A stretch of 64,000 nucleotides of DNA from positions 155,476,845 through 155,540,844 of the forward strand of contig OW799233.1 of the NCBI GenBank assembly GCA_941918925.1, in the 5' to 3' direction. This DNA is from Phyto melanocephala. Its lineage: Eukaryota > Arthropoda > Insecta > Diptera > Rhinophoridae. Positions 22,050 to 32,639 of this stretch are shown here, piece by piece (positions within the stretch are counted from its first letter, which is position 1; each line of letters starts with the position of its first letter). The notes under the pieces were generated by a model. It made no database searches. It saw only the letters and a list, made by a program, of their open reading frames with translations, and was not told the DNA's origin. Made by a program: the position numbers and the translations under genes.

Positions 22050-22573
22050 AGGCCTAACTATATTATGCTTTTGCTGGCTTAAGCTACTGTCAAAAATCAA
22101 CGAAAAGTCTGTCAAATGCTTAAGAAAATTTTTGAAGACTTGTCGGTGGATATATTATACTTTTTAAACTTAAATACTTACTATGATTAGTTGGAAATAT
22201 TTGTACTTTTGCAAAAGCTGTTTTATTTCTGTATTTCCTAAATTTATTGATATTGTCACAAAATTATTATTTAATGTGTAAAATGTAAAAATATTTTACT
22301 ATTAAACTATTAAATTAATAAATTTTGTCACTAATTTAAAAAACAAATGACAACATTAATAAAAAAAAGTACTAAATAATGCAACAGTGTGTACAAATCA
22401 AATGAAAAGCAAATTTCGTAAGCAAAGTACGATCAGATTCGCAGTTTGCTTAAGCAAATGACACTTGACGAAACTTGACGAAAAGTTTCTTAAGTATAAT
22501 ATAGTTGCATACATTTAATTTTATGTATCCGCACATTTGCTTAAGCCAGCAAAAGCATAATATAGTTAGGCCT
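22050..22573. mobile_element. PIF/Harbinger-type MITE with perfect 35-bp ends
   Basis: The ends AGGCCTAACTATATTATGCT continue to GGCTTAAGC and are perfect inverted copies over 35 bp. TTA flanks both sides (22047-22049, 22574-22576), the TWA duplication typical of PIF/Harbinger. The 524-bp interior is non-coding. It shares the GGCC start with the larger element at 16787. Confidence 0.88.
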
Positions 22574-22576
22574 TTA

Positions 22577-23680
22577 GATTTGTGAGTAGAAAATGTTTTT
22601 GTTTTTCAAAAACACTTAAGCTTAAAGCCCACACCATGCATTCTACGCTTTATCGCCAGTCCTAAACGCTTCTAGAGTTAAGAACAGTGATCAGCTTTGA
22701 GATTTTTTTTCGATATTCATAGTGTGTCATAAAATTTTAGTATAAGTGCGTATAAATCATTGAAATTTAACTGAGCTGACGTACGCGCACCCACAACAAC
22801 GTTGATTGCTAGGTACTACTCACAATGAACATGAGTACTACGTCGTACTTATACTCATACCGTCCCATATTTATATGATTCGCAATAATACCCACCTTGA
22901 TTCATATTTTTAAGAAATTACTTAACTTCATAGAATGAAGCAAGTTGACTCAACAACAAAAACATTAACAGCTCTCATTTGTATGAAGAATAAACAATGT
23001 TGCCAGGTTGGAGAGTGCACGATATTTTTTGGCCGCCAGAAAACTTGCAATGTTACAATGTGTAATATGAAATTTTTGCAAGTATCACTATTTAATTTTT
23101 ATTTAAATGCAACTGATTATGGCTTTTAGGGTAGGTTTTGGTTGGCTTCTATAATAAGAGGTACACAATAAAAGTAATTTTGTGTTTTTTTTATTTTCAT
23201 GTTTAAATTTTTTGCAGCAAATTAAAAAAAATGCGTTCTTAGGTACTCACTTAAATTTGAAAGATAATACGCAAAAACAAAATCTCTTAAACAGACACCA
23301 AAGCAAGCACGTTATTTTTGCTTGTTGTTTTTGTATTATTTTGTTAAATTTAAATTGTCTATTTTTTAACAATCCACAATTATTATGATGAACGTCAAAT
23401 TGTAATCTGGCAATCCTAGTACAAACACACAACTTCATAATGACTACGCGAGTCGTACTTGCTTTTTATCGTCTTTTTATCTTACGTGAACGACAATAGC
23501 AATCAACCCAGTCATACGTGTTGCTGAATATGAGTACTATAAGTATCTTAAACTTAAAAGTTAGTATAAGTAGTGAATACTTTTCAATAAGTATGGACGC
23601 GTATAAATCAACGAAATAATGAATCATGATTCAAGTTGACTTACTTCATGAGTATTCGTTGCAGATCTCTGTTACAGAGC
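22577..23680. other. Stretch with scattered inverted words, no clear element
   Basis: GTTGATTGCTA (~22803) recurs inverted near 23503. GAGTACTA / TAGTACTC words cluster at 22830-22860 and 23525-23545. This may be an old foldback element about 0.75 kb across, but its ends cannot be placed. ORFs at 22935 and 23182 have no known motif. Confidence 0.3.
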
Positions 23681-23681
23681 A

Positions 23682-24487
23682 CAAAGGGTAGAGTGCTTTG
23701 ACGCATACAACGCAAAAAGCACTTAAAAAATGTACTGTTATTCTCATATAACGAGCAATTGATGCAAGAATTGAAAACCGCAGATTATCGGCGCGCGGTT
23801 ATAGTTAAATTTCAACAGTTGGCCAAAAATTAAGTCGAATTTATTGAAAATCTGATTATGAGTGATAAAGTTGATTTTCATATGAAAGACATTGTTAATA
23901 AACGGAATTGTAAGTTTTAGCATTGTAAAGAGTCATACATCAATATTAATTGCACCCCATTAAGTTCACAATATGGTGTGGCAATTCATCTAGTTTTACT
24001 TCTACGAAAATAGAGATGAAAGCGGTGTAACCGTTAAGGGAGAGCGGTATCGGTTTATGAAGAAAAATTTTTTTGTCCAATACAATCCTTGAACTTGGGG
24101 TGTCCCGGTGGACTAGTCAGTAATGTGCTGGTCCGCTAGTTTGGGGGTTGCGGGTTCGATTCCCGCCGGAGACGCTGGTGTTGTCTGCTTCTCTTCTCTC
24201 TTTTCTGTTCTATTCTTACTTTTCTATTCAGGTATCACAATGGGATCAATAAAATGGACCCAAGTGAGCTGCACAACAGCTGCCTGTTCTACCTAAACTA
24301 ACCTGATCCTTGAACTCAAGGCCAACATTATTGCAGTAATTTGAGCGTTACAGCCACAAGCTTTGAAAAATGTTATGGAAAATGCTGTTAAGCGAGCCCA
24401 TGATTGCAAAGCTGAAAACGGGGATCTTGCTAAGAAAATGATTATTAATTTTGTAAACTACATGGGAACTTTTGGCCCTTATGGTAT
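23682..24487 (+). mobile_element. Decayed mariner element interrupted by a SINE
   Basis: Before 24085 the plus strand reads DFHMKDIVNKRNCKF (usual DFHLNGYVNRQN), a decayed HPxKxTVWCG block, FYFYENRDESGVTVKGERYR and MKKNFF. After the SINE it resumes at LKANIIAVI and ends VMENAVKRAHDCKAENGD, a mariner C-terminus. The catalytic block between the two parts is deleted. Its right end GGGAACTTTTGGCCC resembles the terminal repeat of the element at 52092-53052, so the two are probably one family. Confidence 0.75.
24096..24305 (+). mobile_element. tRNA-derived SINE with 11-bp target duplication
   Basis: Direct repeats ATCCTTGAACT (24085-24095, 24306-24316) bracket the insertion. The head is tRNA-like: an A-box-like TAGTCAGTAATG, a T arm GCGGG-TTCGATT-CCCGC that pairs perfectly and contains the B box GGTTCGATTCC (24153-24163), and 3' acceptor bases GGAGAC that partly pair with GTGTCCC at the start. 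A pyrimidine-rich stretch and a non-tRNA body follow, ending in ACCTAAACTAACCTG. It would have been copied by a LINE reverse transcriptase after Pol III transcription. Confidence 0.9.
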
Positions 24488-25917
24488 TTTTAAATCCTTC
24501 TTCCTTGCTTTATTTCAACTTAAAGTTTCTCGTTTGTAAATAACACCCGTTACACGTTTCTAATTCCATATTTATACCAAGAATCGTGCAGCTGAGACCT
24601 AACAAAATAATAATGATAAATTTTTTAAATTTTTTAAAAGTTATAAAGAGCAGTTCGAATAACTTAAAAAGGATTTCTTATCTGTTCAGTCTAAGTTTTA
24701 AAAATTCGGTGCAATTTTTAAAAATTTTTCGAATATAGATAAATTTTCCGATGCCCAACCTCATTCTTGACGTAAGAGGAAAAAATCTGCAAAGACTTTT
24801 ATGCCTTCAATAACATTTTACGGTTTTGGATATGGGAAAGTTGTGGTACCAACTATAAACCAAAAAGTTTCATGATTTTGCATACAAATTTTTTTGTATT
24901 TAAATCTTTTCATAAACAAAATGTAAAAGCAATTCTGTAAAATATAAAATTCTAGCCTAATAAATACGATCTATTGCCGCCATTGCTTACAACAATTAAT
25001 AACCTTCAAAAAATTTTCTATTAACAGATTATGCCTGAACAAATGTGAAGTTAAGAAAACCTTCAGTTTTATTTATAAAAAATGTTCAAAAAGTTCTATG
25101 TTGACATCAGACCCTGCATAAAATGTATACCGAATACCATTTCGTTTAAAATATAATTAGTGTCGCGGTATAACAAACCTTTGCTCATTTCATATTTAAT
25201 TCAATCAAAACTACAACAAGTACGCGCCAGTTAAGTGTTTAGCAGAGCAGAAGAAATTATAATATTTTTTAGCGTAAAGTTTAATAATTAAAGCAACTGA
25301 AAAACAAGAAACACAAAAACCAACAAAACAAAAAAAAAAAGTATTTAATGAAAATCTTTCCACTTTACACAAAGTTATTAATTTATTTTGGTGAGTAAGT
25401 GCTTGTGTGTAAGTGTGTGTGTGGGTGTGTGTGTGTGGCAGTAAATACATGTACAAACTATTTATAGATTTATATGTATGTACATTAAAGAAGGCCATAA
25501 GTTTCCTTGATTTTGAATAATGTTTTTGTATAAACAAAAAATATTGTTCAATTGAAATCGCTTTAAAATGTTTAATGAAAAATTAATGTCTTAACATCGT
25601 TTCATCTCATCAAATTTATTGCAATAATAAATATTTGCGAGGAAAACACAAACTTTTTTTCTGTTTAAACGAGCAAAAATTCTTAACATATTTTAAGAAA
25701 TTACGTTTTTCTTTTAAAAGTGCGTTTTGTTTATTTTAAATTGAATAATTTAACAGTGACGGCATATTAAGTTATAGGGTAACAGTAGTTCGGAGAAAAA
25801 CAGTTTTTAAATTTAAAGTTTGATAATAAGTGGGCCGGAGAGAAATTTGTCTTTGATCTATAGACTTAAACAGCTCTAGTTAAAAAAAGTACAGAAAATA
25901 TAATGACCTAATGAGTT
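24488..25917. other. AT-rich stretch with one GT microsatellite
   Basis: A (GT)n run lies at about 25402-25437. The 108-codon minus ORF across it is a by-product of the repeat (HTHTHT). Nothing else is recognised. Confidence 0.5.
25402..25437 (+). repeat. GT microsatellite
   Basis: Interrupted (GT)n, about 36 bases. Confidence 0.9.
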
Positions 25918-26388
25918 AAAATGTATACATAGGTTTGTCATTCCGTGTAAAATTTATACCTTTTTTTAATTCCGATCCCATGAAGTTTATGTTTTCAGAA
26001 AGCTTATGAATAGTGGAGTCAATAAAGCACTTTTTGTCGGTCCGTTTGTATGTTGAAATCAATTTTTTGAAGCCCCCAGACATTTCCAAAACCCACGTAA
26101 GGTGCCAAAATATCAGAAATATTCGAGAGCAGATCAATATTGAAAATCAGAAAAATCGCTTTATAAGCAACTATGATATGATAAAAAAAAACCTAGACCA
26201 CCTCGCGACAAACAACTTTTTTATTTTTTATTTAAGAGGATAAAGTCATTATAAAGATAATGAAACATATATGCATGTATGTATTTCATAATAATGCGAT
26301 GAATGGTGATACAATTGTTATTGCATGACCACAGGTTGTGAAGGGTATATAAGATTCGGCACGGCTGAATATAGCACTCTTACGTGTT
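25918..26388 (+). mobile_element. DINE-1-like element, copy 6
   Basis: It matches copy 5 in order: ATAGGTTTGTCATTCCGTGT, CCGATCCCATGAAGTTTATG, AGCTTATGAATAGTGGAGTC, a short GTCGGTCCGTTTGTATGTTG, TATCAGAAATATTCGAGAGC, and at the end the hairpin ATTCGGCACGGCTGAAT plus CACTCTTACGTGTT. The extreme 5' motif is worn and the long T tract is nearly absent. Confidence 0.85.
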
Positions 26389-26472
26389 AAAATAGAACTA
26401 GTTTTTCGCTTGTTTTTGTTTATTGGTTTGGTTTAATAACAACTTGGTTTAGGAACAGTTAATAATATTATA

Positions 26473-26980
26473 AAGGGTCCGCCATCTAACGTTTTTTTTC
26501 AACTAGTGCTTATTTCGTGAATGGTAACACTTTGCTCATGTATCATGTCTGCCGAACGAATATGGTTGTGTATACGCTTGAACAACGCTGGGAAATATTG
26601 CGACATTACTTTAGCCGATTTGGGCAAAAAAAAACATCTTTTCAGATGAAGCTCATTTTGAGATTGGCAGGTATATAAACAAGCAAAATTGTCGCATTTG
26701 GGGCACAAAAAACCCGCACGCATACATTTAAAAGCCGATACATCCAAAACGAGTCACTGTTTGGTGCGGATTTTGGTCCAAAGGCATAATTGGGCCATTT
26801 TTCTTCGAAAATGAGCAAGGAGTGGCCGTAGTCAATGGCGATCTTTATCGGGCCATGTTGAACGAATTTTTGTTCACAAAAATTGAAGAGAAGGATATTG
26901 GCAACATTTGATTTCAACAGGATGGCGCTACACTTTTTTTTATAGCATTTTCAAAAAAAAAAGTTATTCGGAGGACCCTT
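26473..26980 (+). mobile_element. Internally deleted mariner-like element, family M2 copy 1
   Basis: Ends AAGGGTCCGCC / GGAGGACCCTT are inverted and flanked by TA (26471-26472, 26981-26982). The plus strand reads as a mariner-type catalytic core: HFEIGRYINKQNCRIWGTKN, KRVTVWCGFWSKGIIGPFFF, ENEQGVAVVNGDLYRAMLNE and FQQDGATL. The N-terminal DNA-binding part and everything after the QDGAT block are deleted. A second copy is at 40568-41103. Confidence 0.87.
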
Positions 26981-26982
26981 TA

Positions 26983-27530
26983 TAAGAAACCCATATGCCG
27001 AACAAAATGCAAACTGTTATAAATAATCCTCATATATAAAATTAAAAAAAAAAAAAAAAAAAAAAACTTTACGTTAGTAATAATAAACAGTTTGCTTTGG
27101 CTTACACTTCTGGGACTATTTTAACTTTTTTTTTTGGTATAATTTCCATTTTTCATTTTCTTGGGTGAATTTTTATTAAGTCATTTTGCTGACGGTCCTT
27201 AAAAAATCCTTATAAATTGTAGGAAAGTCCTAATCGTATTAAATAAAATAAATTATCCTAAATCCAATTCTATACCATCTTCCTTTTATTAACTTTGACC
27301 AAAATGACTCGTTATTAATGAAGTTCAAAGGAAGAAATCTTATTAATGTTTGTATTGTCATTCTACAGAACTACTGATGAAACGTACACATCTGTTGCTA
27401 CTTAACAAACATGTGGCAGTATTTATTATACAAAATATAAAAATCTAAATCCTATAAAGAGGATGTTGGCAGATAAACTAATTCAATGTTTCCTATTGAT
27501 TCGTTAAAAAAAATAAACATTTTGAAAAAT
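26983..27530. other. AT-rich stretch with a poly-A run
   Basis: A long A run lies at about 27043-27066. No retroelement body can be recognised beside it. Confidence 0.45.
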
Positions 27531-28310
27531 AAATAAGTAAGAGTGCATAGGCAGAACCGAATTTGATAACATCCTTCACCATTAAGTACATAGATATAGT
27601 CACCCCATTGTAGCGTGGCCTATATTTAAGATGTAATACTTTTTGTTTTTTTATTTTCGGTGTTAACTTTGATTTTAAATCTTCAAATAGAATGTAATTC
27701 TACTAGTTAAGCCCATTAATTTGATACCCCTATTGAAGGGATTAAGAAAAAAGTTATTAACCATTTGAGGCCATCTTGGATTTAACACTTTTTAATAGTT
27801 TACTATGTTCTACAAGCCAAGCCCTTTTATTTAATATCAATATTGAGTGGTTCGAAGGGCACAAATTGTTAATTTCTATTTTTGGCCAATATATCTGCCA
27901 CTTTATTTAGAACGCCATCATGGATTATAAGTTGCTTATAGGGTATTACTTATGTTAACCAAATCAAGCCCTCTAAGTAATTTAATACCTAAATTGTCCC
28001 TGTTGGTTTTTTAAAACCTGCAAAAAATCGATTTTCGATGGTGCATTTCAGGAAAAATACCGAAACACTTGTATAATAGTGCATATTTCGCAGAAAGCTG
28101 AAAAAGAGTTTGTTAATTTTTCACAGAAATAATTTTAGAGGCTAGCATGCAAATTTTTGTAATTTTTTTATTCAAAAATTAATTAGGAGCTTGAGGAAAT
28201 ACGTTAATTAAAAAAAATATTTCTCTAAATTATTTTGCCTATAACTTTGTCGATTAGTGACAAATTTTTGCAAACGAGGAGCCCTAAAGGCATATATTAA
28301 TAAAAAATAG
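27531..28310 (-). mobile_element. DINE-1-like element, copy 7 (long type, 5' end missing)
   Basis: It begins with the reversed 3' terminus AATAAGTAAGAGTGCATAGG and a worn hairpin. It then carries the modules seen in copies 1 and 2 (TTCTACTAGTTAAGCCCATT, ATTGAAGGG, AACGCCATCATGGATTATAA) and GCCTATAACTTTGTCGATTA. The GACCCCATAAAG block and the 5' motif are absent, so it is truncated near 28310. Confidence 0.7.
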
Positions 28311-28431
28311 TAACAATCGTGTCTTAGAGTTATCCGTTGGTTGAAAAGAAACGAAAAAGTCAAGAATAGGAGAAGCATTACAAAAATGTTTGGAGAAGCT
28401 AAAAAATTTAACATATAATATATAGTCAGAC

Positions 28432-29162
28432 ATACGCAAATAAAAACCATAGTTACGACATGATCAAGATGGTCATATTATATACTCTATACCAATATTT
28501 GGTTGCCGAAAACAAGTACTACTTAAATTTATTTTATTTCATCAAATATTTTGTCAAGATAATCAAGCGATTATTTGAGTTTTATCATTTAATGTTTATT
28601 TTTCGTATAAATTTCGATATGATTGCCGTTCAAAAATAATATGATTTAAAAAACTTGTTATGACAAAAATAACATTATATTCAAAAGCATTTAAAATTAC
28701 AAATAACCATTAAATAATAGGTGACACAACAGTATGATTACAAATCAATCATATTATGATTTTTTTTATAATAATATTTTGATTTAAACCGTCTTCTTGC
28801 TGAATAATTTTTTATTATTTCATAGGGTTGAGATGTCAAAAAATGAACAACAATTTTGAAGAATTTAAAGAAATTTAAAAATAGACAAGAAAATTTAAAA
28901 AATTATTGGTATAAAAATTGCAATTAAAATGGTAAGTACAATTAGTTTATTTAACTTAAAAAGAAATGCAGTAGTTTGCCGTAAAAAAGCAAAAATTGTC
29001 GATTCCAATTCTAGTCATATATCTGATTATTAAGTGATACTTTAATTAAACATAATAATGACAATTGGCAACCATTATATGTTTTAATCACAATCATACA
29101 ATTTAATCATAGTATGTTGCTCTTAGATTATGATTAGCACAACCATATTTTTTATTTGCGTG
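28432..29162. mobile_element. Unclassified 0.7-kb element, copy 1
   Basis: It shares its whole length with 60314-61023, for example TACGACATGATCAAGATGGTC, CAATATTTGGTTGCCGAAAA and ATGATACTTTAATTAAAC. The ends are short inverted repeats: ACGCAAATAAAAACCATAG on the left, and CTATTTTTTATTTGCGTG-like sequence reversed on the right. The interior is non-coding. No clear target duplication is visible, so the superfamily is open. Confidence 0.7.
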
Positions 29163-29489
29163 CAGTTGGAAAACATAAGATAAAACCAATAAATGCCTAG
29201 TATAATAAAAAATAGAAAATAGTTGTAAAATATCGATAGAAGGCTTTTTATTATTAACAAAAATTTTAAAAATTTCATTAGCTCTACTTTTTGTAAATGT
29301 AAATTGAAACGGGAACCAAGAGTGAGCCAAAAAAAAACTTTTAACTTTTAAAACTTAAGCCGTTCAATATAAAAATTTTCAAAAATTCGATAATTTATTT
29401 AAATATTTCGGAAATTAATTAGACATTAAAATATTGGCATATTACTTGGTATTTATAACGTTATCCACTTATTCCAGAAATCCTCCGAT

Positions 29490-30190
29490 TTAAGATGTTA
29501 TAGTTGCTTCCGTTTGGCACGACGTGGTCCACTTATGGTTAAAATTAAACATGTTCTGTGTTTATCTTGTCTAATGACACGACTACAAGTAGCAACTACA
29601 AATGGCTTGCCACACAAGAAATTTTTTTGTTCTTTTCTTAAACATTACCGTGTCTATCAGCCAGATAAAAATCCTAACCCGGAAGGTATGAAAAAACTGC
29701 CAGTACATACATTTGACCATCCTTCATACAACAGGTGAAATTTTTTTAAATAAAATTTTACCAAAATTTTTTCCCTCGCTCTTTTGCTTCTGATATTTAG
29801 CCGATTTAAGCCCAGCATAAGCTTTGGTTCTGCATACAAAAGCATCAAAATATTTAACTTTTTGAGCTGATTTTCTAGTAGAAGTTTTCGGTGCTCCTTG
29901 AAAGAATTGTTCTACTTCTTTTGTCTTACCAATGTCTGTTAAAAACTTGTCTTTTTCGGATTTTTTTTTCAATGTTCAAGTCCTTCTTAATTGCTTTTGG
30001 AACAGTGTGATGATGAACTTCCAGGTATTTTGCAATTTTTTTGCAAGTTCATATTGGATAATTTGAAAAGTTTTAATTATTTGTTCTTGTGCTTTTTTCG
30101 TTTTCCGTTTTGACCGAAACAAAGCCTCAGTTAGCCGAGCGCATCCGTACTGTAATGTATCAGCTGTTCGTTTTTGGCTTATGAGAAACA
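29490..30190 (-). pseudogene. Mariner/Tc1-type transposase remnant, relative of 10640
   Basis: Reading the minus strand from 30100, a helix-turn-helix segment (KIAKYLEVHHHTVPKAIKKD) leads into KKSEKDKFLTDIGKTKEVEQ. A worn catalytic block follows, then KKRTKKFLVWQAICSC near 29600-29640. The FLVWQAICSC block matches the remnant at 10640-11200 and identifies the same family. The C-terminal part is missing and several frames are used. The plus ORF 29514-29738 is a shadow of it. Confidence 0.65.
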
Positions 30191-31224
30191 ATGCAAAAGC
30201 TTAGCGAAATTTAACGTACTGTAACCGGAACGTACCATTCTGTATAAAATAGAATTTTCTTACATTCTTACGTGACATTTGTCTGCTTGTTTGTTTTATG
30301 ATTTCAGGGTATTTTTGCTTTTTTAATGGTACTTTTTTTTATATATTTTAATACGCAAAAGAAAAATAAAACAACTTTTAGTACTTTGCGTGTTAATTTA
30401 TTTTTCTTCACGAATTTTTTAAATACAGTTTTGCGAACTATTGTGTCTATTTTAAACTTATACTATGTTTTATTCTGATTACTGTTGTTTCTTTTTTCGC
30501 TATACTTGCTAGAAACGCAATTACCACTATAATAATTATTTCCGCCTTAAAATTGCAAAACTGGAGACTTTTAAGCGTCTTGCACATACGCTTTGTATAT
30601 ACATTGTGTATAATAAATGTGAAATATGTAAAGATTAAAATTGTATTCAAATCTATTAATTAATATTAATTGATTTGTATACATACATAAACACATATAT
30701 CAAATAAACTATAATTTGTTTATTATATTTTATTTATAAATGCTAGAGAATAAATATAACATATTAATATACATAAATAAATATACAAAATATTTTCTGA
30801 TATCATTAGGTACTTTTTCTTCGTAATAAAAAACCATTTGTAAAATTGTAATACCCATCACTGTTTTATAATCAGCTGTTTATTTTTATACCAAAATTAA
30901 AAAAAAATAAACAAAATAAGTTTTTAAATTTAAGAAATTAAAGTTTCCTTGGTAATTTTTAATAAAATGGATGATGAACATGTAATTTTACTTGTTCAGG
31001 CAAAGGTTTAAATCAATAAACAAGTCTTCTATATCCTTTGAAAAAAGCACAGGCTTGTTTGAAAAATATTTTTTTTAATTGCTTTATTTACCTATACTAA
31101 TGCTGTTTTGTTTATGAATGTCAAAAACATATGTTACGTTTTTAATGTTCTATAACTGCACAAACGTGCTTACAGTACGTTCCATTACAGTACGGTTGCA
31201 TCAGCGCTCGGCTAACGAAGGCTT
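30122..31224. repeat. Inverted repeat pair about 1 kb apart
   Basis: The left arm 30122-30157 (AAGCCTCAGTTAGCCGAGCG ... CCGTACTGTAATG) and the reverse complement of 31183-31224 match, apart from a few bases and a small gap. Extra CGTACTGTAA words occur just inside both arms (30214, 31170). No target duplication is seen. The pair could be the ends of an unclassified element or two opposed fragments of one repeat. Confidence 0.5.
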
Positions 31225-31321
31225 AATGGTTAGAAATTAATGATTTAGAAAATATAATATGTGACATATTTTTAAAAGTTAATGTGATTAAAAAAGTAAA
31301 AATTTTGTGGGCCAAAGATAA

Positions 31322-31696
31322 GTTCCCGTTTACACAGGGAAACATTAGGAAGGGAAACATCAGGAATTTTCTTTTGTATTTTCCTTCGCGGTCATACAGG
31401 GAAACATTGTTGTCGAAAACATTCCAGTTTATATTTTAACTTTTAATTTTATTTAGTACATCATTTATTTTTTTTATTTTTATTCATACAAAGTCAAATA
31501 TAAAATATAGAGGACAAAGCACGCCGAAAATAAATAAATCAAATGTTAAAAAGCATAGCAAATATAAACTATAAGAATGAAAGCACAAAGCCTGCCTCCT
31601 AGAACGGGAAACAAATTTGATATTCTCTTCCCCACCCGTCCCTCTCTACCAAAAAAAATGTTTCCCTTCCCAATGTTTCCCTGTCTAAACGGGGAC
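31322..31696. mobile_element. PIF/Harbinger-type MITE with GTYCCCGTTTA ends
   Basis: Left GTTCCCGTTTACACAGGGAA and right (reverse complement) GTCCCCGTTTAGACAGGGAA extend to about 39 paired bp, through GGGAAACAT, with four mismatches. TAA flanks both sides (31319-31321, 31697-31699). The interior repeats CAGGGAAACATT once more. It is non-coding, 375 bp. Confidence 0.87.
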
Positions 31697-31849
31697 TAAG
31701 TTTCGGCAGAAATAGGTGTAAACTTTTTACAGAAAATGTTAAACTATTTAAATTATTTTTGTGTGTGTAATGATATCTAAGAAAGAAGATCGATGTGATG
31801 TCAATGTTATAGAGTTATTTATAAATCGATGCCTATGATATGCATTTCA

Positions 31850-32420
31850 CATATTTTCAGCCAAATACAATCACCTTTGAGGTATGCTCTTGATGGAATT
31901 CCACACCTTAGTATGGTTGCTCTTTCGCTACATATAGGTGTTATGAATACATCTAGTTACATGGAGTCAGCCATAATGGGAGATAGCTCTGTTTAGAAAA
32001 AACTTAATGTTGTTTTAGACTGGTTACTGGTGAGGCTTTTACGGAAATCACGTAGTGACTATGGTTGTTCTAAAGAGCGAAACAAAAACTTATGGTTTTA
32101 TAGCTTATGCTCGAAATTGTGTCGGACTTCGGTCAACCAATAACGATTATTGGTGCTGTTGGCTTTTCAACAGAAATAGAAACCAGTAAATTAATGAAAT
32201 ATACTAGTGCTGATGATGGACCTCGTTCAACTATTAAAGTTACAGGGTAATATTGCGCTTCAACAGAGTTAATTTGTTGGTTATTCGAGATACAAAGTTT
32301 ACGATGTATCTCTCAGCACACCAGATATGATTTTATCGCTGAAGAACTTTATGCATCATAACCAAAAAAGAGTTAAAATAAATACCACGAGTTCTTCAGA
32401 AAGTTAGAATTATTGTATGG
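31850..32420 (+). other. Possible worn coding sequence, unrecognised
   Basis: Three plus frames in turn give smooth protein-like stretches: YALDGIPHLSMVALSLHIGV, then IIGAVGFSTEIETSKLMKYT, then SRYKVYDVSLSTPDMILSLK. Base composition is more balanced than the flanks. Frames switch with stops, as in an old pseudogene or transposon gene. I cannot name the family. Confidence 0.25.
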
Positions 32421-32639
32421 ATTATTGAACCTGGTACGTGTCATGCTTAGATATATGAAAATGACACTTAGAGGTGATGACTGGGCATTAGAAACTCAAG
32501 CGCGCTGCAAGTTCACCGACATATTATGACACTCGGTCTCGGTGGTGACATTAATCAAATCACATGCTGGCCAAATCCAATCATTGATGTTAAGTTTTAA
32601 TAAAAAGTTGGCTTAACATCAGTATCAACTTAAGCAAGT

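Noticed and set aside
22797..23600. Foldback element bounded by GTTGATTGCTA
   Set aside because: Only an 11-bp inverted word plus scattered GAGTACT words. Outer ends and a target duplication could not be found.
24096..24175. Functional tRNA gene
   Set aside because: The T arm is good but the D and anticodon arms are distorted, the acceptor pairing is partial, and it sits in a SINE with target duplication.
25211..25537. 108-codon minus ORF with HTHTHTHT
   Set aside because: A product of the GT microsatellite.
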